A stretch of DNA of 64,000 nt from Holophagaceae bacterium (GTDB lineage: Bacteria > Acidobacteriota > Holophagae > Holophagales > Holophagaceae), in NCBI GenBank assembly GCA_016722505.1, contig JADKJH010000005.1:124001-188000 (forward strand). The letters run 5' to 3'. This document shows, one piece after another, positions 60,580 to 64,000 of this stretch. The position numbers and the translations under genes were made by a program. The notes below the pieces were generated by a model that did no database searches, had not been told where the DNA came from, and was given only the letters and a program-made list of their open reading frames with translations. The first letter of the stretch is position 1. Each line of letters starts with the position of its first letter.

Positions 60580-61794
60580 TCAGGAGCGCGCTTCCGCCAA
60601 GGTTATAAAAGCTCCGGCCGCCATGCAGGCCGCCGCATAACCAAAGCCCCAGGCTGGATGCAGCGTCCAGAGCGCGCCCACCAGAAGGCTGGAGAGGAGA
60701 TCGCCAATGCCATTGACGCCGCCCAACAATCCGAATGCCAGCCCGCGGTGGTCTGATGGCGCGAGATCGGCCGTGGTGGCGCCTTCCAAGGTGTCCTGGA
60801 TGCCATTCACCAATCCACCAAGGATGAAAATCAGAACCAAAACAAACAGGCTGTTCCAGCCTTTCGTAAAACAGCCGATGAGCAACAACGGCACCGGGAT
60901 GCCCGCCAGATATCCAAGGCCCAAGACCTTGCGGTGGTTTCGAAAGCGATCCGCGATGGCGCCCGCAGGATATGTGGAGAAGGCGTAGACGATGTTGTGG
61001 AGCACATAGAGCCCAGCCCCAAAGGTCGCTGCTTTCACGGCCCCCATGCGCGGCGACAGCAATTGGGTGGCCGCGAGGATCAGCAGCGTGTGAGCGAAAT
61101 CCCCCGCGCCGAAAATGCCGACGCCCACCAGATAGCTGCGAAAGGTCGAAGGCATTTGCTTGAGAGCGTGGCGGAAGGGGAGGAGCTTTGGTTTGGACCG
61201 CGCCCGTTCCGTCACCATCAAGGCAAAAGCCAGTGCCGACAGCAACCCCGGCACCACCGTCCACATCATCATCGTGCGGTTCCAGGACACCGCCGGAAAT
61301 CCAGCCTTGGCGCCCCACGCGAGCAGGCCCACCACTACGGCTGGTCCGAGGATGGCGCCCAGCGTGTCCCCCGCGCGATGGAAGCCAAAGGCCCTGCCCC
61401 GCGCATCCGCCGGAATGCTGTCTGTAAGAATGGCGTCCCGCAGCGGCCCTCGCACGCCGCGTCCCAGCCACCCGAAGAACTTCCCGAAAAGAATCAAGGG
61501 GAAGCCCGAAGCCAACGCGATGAAACCCGAGGCAAGCCCTGTCGCCGCATAGCCGAAGACCACGAGACCCTTGCGCTTTCCGATGCGATCCGAAAACCAG
61601 CCCGCGCCCAGCTTCATGAAACTGGACGCTGCGTCCGCGATGCCCTCCACCGCGCCCAGCGCCGCGGGCGGCAGGCCCAGCGCCGCCATGAAGGAAGGCA
61701 GCAGGGTGCTTTGCGCTTCGTGGCCGAGGTCCGAAAGAAAGCTCGTGAAGGCCATGCCCCAGACCGTGCGGTTGAGCCAACGCTCTCGTGCCAT
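60580..61794 (-). CDS. MFS transporter coupled to the fluoride antiporter gene
   Basis: 404 residues from ATG 61794 (MARERWLNRTVWGMAFTSFLSDLGHEAQSTLLPSF). About twelve transmembrane helices. Major facilitator signatures are present: SDRIGKRKGLVVFGYAATG between helices 2 and 3, GRGVRGPLRDAILTDS, and the repeat in the second half IADRFRNHRKVLGLGYLAGI. The ATG shares bases with the clcF stop (ATGA), so both are made from the fluoride-riboswitch transcript. The substrate is unknown. A longer open reading through the riboswitch-side gene is just a shadow. Confidence 0.9.
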   Translation of the reverse strand: MARERWLNRTVWGMAFTSFLSDLGHEAQSTLLPSFMAALGLPPAALGAVEGIADAASSFMKLGAGWFSDRIGKRKGLVVFGYAATGLASGFIALASGFPLILFGKFFGWLGRGVRGPLRDAILTDSIPADARGRAFGFHRAGDTLGAILGPAVVVGLLAWGAKAGFPAVSWNRTMMMWTVVPGLLSALAFALMVTERARSKPKLLPFRHALKQMPSTFRSYLVGVGIFGAGDFAHTLLILAATQLLSPRMGAVKAATFGAGLYVLHNIVYAFSTYPAGAIADRFRNHRKVLGLGYLAGIPVPLLLIGCFTKGWNSLFVLVLIFILGGLVNGIQDTLEGATTADLAPSDHRGLAFGLLGGVNGIGDLLSSLLVGALWTLHPAWGFGYAAACMAAGAFITLAEARS

Positions 61795-63035
61795 CAGTTT
61801 TCTCCCCCGCTCTGCTTGGCAGTATGGACGCGATGTCCGCCGTAGATGCCCCGGTGGCCCACCAGCACATACGCCAGGAAACAGGAGATCGCCAATGGTC
61901 CCGCGAAAGCTGCACCGAAGAGTTCGATGCCCATGACCATGGAGGCCAGGGGCGTGTTGCTGGCAGCGGCCGCGAGGGCGATGAACCCGATGGCCGCCAG
62001 GAAGGGGATCGGAAGCTGGAGGACCGGGGCAAGGGCCGCGCCCAGCAGTGCTCCGATGACGAAGATCGGCGTCACCTCGCCGCCCTTGAACCCGAATCCG
62101 ATGGTCACACAGGTGATGGCGAGCTTCGCTGCGAAGGCCCAAGGAGGCTGCGCGGCGTGCTGTTGAAAGATGGCATCCAAAAACGGAAGGCCCAGATTCA
62201 GGTAGCCGTCTTCGCGCAAGAGCAAGAACAGGGCGATGACCGCCGCCCCGCCCGCCAGAGGACGCAGCATCCAGCGGTCTGCGAATTTCGCCTTCGTCCA
62301 GGCCGCAAGGCGATGGGAAAACTCCGAAAACACGGCCGCGGTGAGGGCCACCGGCAACGCGAAAAGCGCCACCTTGAGACCCAAAGATCCGGTGAATCCA
62401 GGCGCAGACACCGCGTAGCGGATGGGATCCGCGCCCAGGCCGCGGCAGGCCCAATTGGCGACCATCGAAGCCGCCGCGCAGATGACGATGCCCTCGTAGT
62501 GCAGCTTGCCGATGGCGATGACTTCCATGCCGAAGATCGCGCCCGCGACGGGTGTCCCGAAGAGCGAGCCGAATCCCGCCGAAACACCCGCCATGAGCAG
62601 CAGCCGCTGCCGCGAGTTGTTCAATCCCAGCCATGCGAACGGCAGCTTTCCCAATGAGCGCGCGAGGCTCGCGCCCATCTGGACGGCCGTGCCCTCGCGG
62701 CCCGCGCTGCCTCCCCCGAGATGCGTGAGCAGCGTGCCGATGAGCACTAGCGGCGCCATGCGTGAAGGCACGCGACCTTTGAATTCCAGCACTTCATCTA
62801 GGATCAATGACCCGCCACCTTCGGATTCCTTGCCGAAGCGCCGGTATATCCAGGCGGAGATGAGACCAAACAGCGGCAACAGCGCCAGTAACCAGAGATG
62901 CTCTTGCCGGAGGCGGATAGTCCGCCCCAGCAGCCAGAGAAATCCTGCCGAGGCCGCGCCGGACAGCACTCCCACCGCCGAGCCCATGCCCAGATCCCAG
63001 GCGGTCCAACCCAACCGTCGCTTCAGGTTATCCAT
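61794..63035 (-). CDS. clcF: CLC-F type fluoride/proton antiporter
   Basis: 413 residues, inner-membrane CLC protein expected to expel fluoride. THLGGGSAGREGTAVQMG matches the CLC-F form of the gating-glutamate motif (GREGT rather than GREGP). GFKGGEVTPIFVIGALLG is the later pore motif. At the first filter position the sequence is EGGGSLILDEV, where CLC-F proteins usually have GNNLI-type and chloride CLCs GSGIP, so it is CLC-F-like but divergent. The riboswitch upstream supports the fluoride assignment strongly. GGAGG lies 8 bases before the ATG. Confidence 0.93.
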   Translation of the reverse strand: MDNLKRRLGWTAWDLGMGSAVGVLSGAASAGFLWLLGRTIRLRQEHLWLLALLPLFGLISAWIYRRFGKESEGGGSLILDEVLEFKGRVPSRMAPLVLIGTLLTHLGGGSAGREGTAVQMGASLARSLGKLPFAWLGLNNSRQRLLLMAGVSAGFGSLFGTPVAGAIFGMEVIAIGKLHYEGIVICAAASMVANWACRGLGADPIRYAVSAPGFTGSLGLKVALFALPVALTAAVFSEFSHRLAAWTKAKFADRWMLRPLAGGAAVIALFLLLREDGYLNLGLPFLDAIFQQHAAQPPWAFAAKLAITCVTIGFGFKGGEVTPIFVIGALLGAALAPVLQLPIPFLAAIGFIALAAAASNTPLASMVMGIELFGAAFAGPLAISCFLAYVLVGHRGIYGGHRVHTAKQSGGEN

Positions 63036-63049
63036 GCCTACGCCTCCAT

Positions 63050-63108
63050 CGAGTTCGCAGGCGCCATCAGCTCGGGGAGCGGTTATGAGGCGGACACCAT
63101 CGCCAGCA
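63050..63108 (-). promoter_or_regulatory. Fluoride riboswitch (crcB motif)
   Basis: The minus strand contains all conserved blocks in order: GGCGATGG (63097-63104), CCGCC closing the first stem, AACCGC, and GCTGATGGC-CCTGC (about 63057-63071). These are the bases of the known fluoride-sensing pseudoknot. It ends 15 bp before the clcF ATG, with the GGAGG site immediately after it, so control may act on translation as well as transcription. Confidence 0.94.
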
Positions 63109-63123
63109 GTTGATAAGTCTTAA

Positions 63124-63153
63124 AGTATAGGATCGTGTCTTCGAAATCCCCAA
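63124..63153 (-). promoter_or_regulatory. Promoter of the clcF operon
   Basis: On the minus strand TTGGGG (63148-63153), an 18-bp spacer and TATACT (63124-63129). Transcription would start about 63115-63118, directly upstream of the riboswitch. Confidence 0.7.
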
Positions 63154-63216
63154 AGCTACGACTGAAGGTGGCACTGGAAATCCAATCCCCCGCTGCTATC
63201 CTCTGTCGCTTCTCCG

Positions 63217-63272
63217 TTCCCGCCTATCGCGCGTGTACGCGCTCCTACTCGTTTCACTCGCTGAGGCGGGAA
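63217..63272. other. Three-way-junction-like palindrome
   Basis: 63217-63225 pairs with 63264-63272 (9 bp). Nested inside, 63229-63234 pairs with 63237-63242 (GCGCGT with ACGCGC). Function unknown; it lies between tnaA and the clcF promoter. Confidence 0.5.
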
Positions 63273-63285
63273 CCCTCCTCCGCGT

Positions 63286-63309
63286 GGTTTATTTTCCCCA
63301 CAATAAACC
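63286..63309 (-). terminator. Hairpin after the tnaA-like gene
   Basis: 8-bp perfect stem (GGTTTATT with AATAAACC) with an 8-nt loop, 3 bp after the stop. No T-run follows, so a modest terminator call. Confidence 0.5.
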
Positions 63310-63312
63310 CGG

Positions 63313-64000
63313 CTAAGCGCTCTCGAATTCGGCCGTGAAATGCCGCAGGTATTTGGCCTGCTTGACCATCTTCACGCCCTTCACTTCATGGGCCCGCGCT
63401 TTCAATTCGCAGATGGCTTCGGCGGCGTAGTCGAAATGGCTCTGGGTGTACATGCGGCGGGGAAAGGCCAGTCGCACCAGCTCCATCGCGCTGTAGGTTT
63501 CGGTGCCGTCGTCCATGCGCTTGCCGAACATGACGGAGCCGATCTCCACGCCCCGGATTCCGGCTTCCAGATACAGCGCGTTGGCGAGGCTCCAGGCGGG
63601 GTACTGGCCGGGGCTCAGATGTGGCAGGAAATCCTTGGCGTCCAGGTATACCGCATGGCCCCCGGTGGGCTCCACGATGGCGACGCCGCCCGCCTTCAAC
63701 TTTTCGCCCATGTACTCTGCGGTGCGCAGACGGTAGCGCAGGTAGTCCTCGTGCAAGCCCTCCTCCATCCCCACCGCCAGGGCTTCTAGATCGCGGCCCG
63801 CGAGACCGCCGTAGGTAGGGAATCCTTCGGTGAGGATGAGCAGGGTCTTGGCGGCCTCCACCCAGGTGCTATGGTTCAGCGCCAGGAAGCCGCCGATGTT
63901 CACCATGCCGTCCTTCTTGGCGCTCATCATGCAGCCGTCCGCCAGGCTGAAGATCTCCTGGGCGATGGATTTCACGCTGCGGTCCTGTTGGCCCTCTTCC
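63313..64000 (-). CDS. tnaA: Tryptophanase-like beta-eliminating lyase, truncated by window edge
   Basis: The C-terminal 229 residues or so are inside the window; the frame stays open to base 64000 (...EEGQQDRSVKSIAQEIFSLADGCMMSAKKDGMV). The PLP-lysine segment is SAKKDGMVNIGGFLAL. Other shared blocks are LTEGFPTYGGLAGRDLEALAVGM, EPTGGHAVYLDAKDFLPHL, GIRGVEIGSVMFG and KYLRHFTAEFE. Tyrosine phenol-lyase is closely related, but EIGS and the C-terminal signature favour tryptophanase, which degrades tryptophan to indole, pyruvate and ammonia. Confidence 0.82.
   Translation of the reverse strand, partial: EEGQQDRSVKSIAQEIFSLADGCMMSAKKDGMVNIGGFLALNHSTWVEAAKTLLILTEGFPTYGGLAGRDLEALAVGMEEGLHEDYLRYRLRTAEYMGEKLKAGGVAIVEPTGGHAVYLDAKDFLPHLSPGQYPAWSLANALYLEAGIRGVEIGSVMFGKRMDDGTETYSAMELVRLAFPRRMYTQSHFDYAAEAICELKARAHEVKGVKMVKQAKYLRHFTAEFESA

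Noticed and set aside
60554..62634. Alternative minus-strand readings through the MFS and clcF genes, including an N-terminal extension of the MFS frame
   Set aside because: MFS and CLC-F protein families are recognised in other frames or with a later start; the extension lies inside clcF.
63313..64000. Tyrosine phenol-lyase instead of tryptophanase
   Set aside because: Segments such as VEIGS fit tryptophanase better, although the truncation leaves some doubt.

Overview
The window looks like a chromosomal segment from a Gram-negative, GC-rich bacterium. An acidobacterium of the Holophaga/Geothrix type is my best guess. The signs are lpxC, an outer-membrane patatin autotransporter and RlpA, a B12-dependent ribonucleotide reductase, many DUF4388/PEGA/NHL-type proteins, and intergenic DNA full of degenerate short-word repeats. 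The assignment is inference from gene content; there is no rRNA here to settle it. The sequence reads like a draft. Three genes (prolyl oligopeptidase near 2468, hisC near 12452, rocD near 45552) are each broken by what looks like one missing base in a short homopolymer.

Layout. 1-600: three tandem ~200-bp units derived partly from the 3' half of a tRNA-Thr gene, ending in the intact tRNA-Thr(CGT). 0.6-10 kb: prolyl oligopeptidase, a PIN-PhoH ATPase, two tandem paralogous membrane-anchored proteins, tyrS, a DUF4388-SPOR membrane protein, rlpA and ispD. 10-19.2 kb: lpxC, then a compact histidine operon hisD-hisC/HAD-hisB-hisH-hisA-hisF-hisIE-hisZ-hisG with start/stop overlaps. The HAD domain fused to HisC is the obvious candidate for the otherwise missing histidinol-phosphate phosphatase. 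19.2-23.8 kb: accessory stretch with an IS110-family element and candidate bridge RNA, small conserved proteins, and degenerate 7- and 8-bp repeat arrays. 23.6-27.3 kb: nrdJ behind two NrdR-like boxes. 27.3-29.3 kb: AT-richer orphan genes and a duplicated ~240-bp repeat carrying the 5' end of an unknown gene.

29.3-46.5 kb: FMN reductase, a polytopic membrane protein followed by a PEGA-domain Ser/Thr kinase, acyl-CoA dehydrogenase, a large Ig/NHL lipoprotein, a redox cluster (small subunit, GMC oxidoreductase and TPP enzyme, convergent with an aldehyde dehydrogenase), an unknown membrane-anchored protein and rocD. 46.6-58 kb: a large receiver-like/PEP-synthase-like protein, a PlpD-type autotransporter, gdhA with a clear terminator, an orphan B12-binding subunit, hutI, a lipoprotein, ppa and a Gph-like phosphatase.

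58-63.2 kb is the most interesting part. On the minus strand a sigma70-type promoter and a well-conserved fluoride riboswitch precede a CLC-F type fluoride antiporter. Its stop codon overlaps the start of an MFS transporter, and the complete AmmeMemoRadiSam trio (amrB-amrA-amrS) follows 62 bp later. The window ends inside a tryptophanase-like gene.
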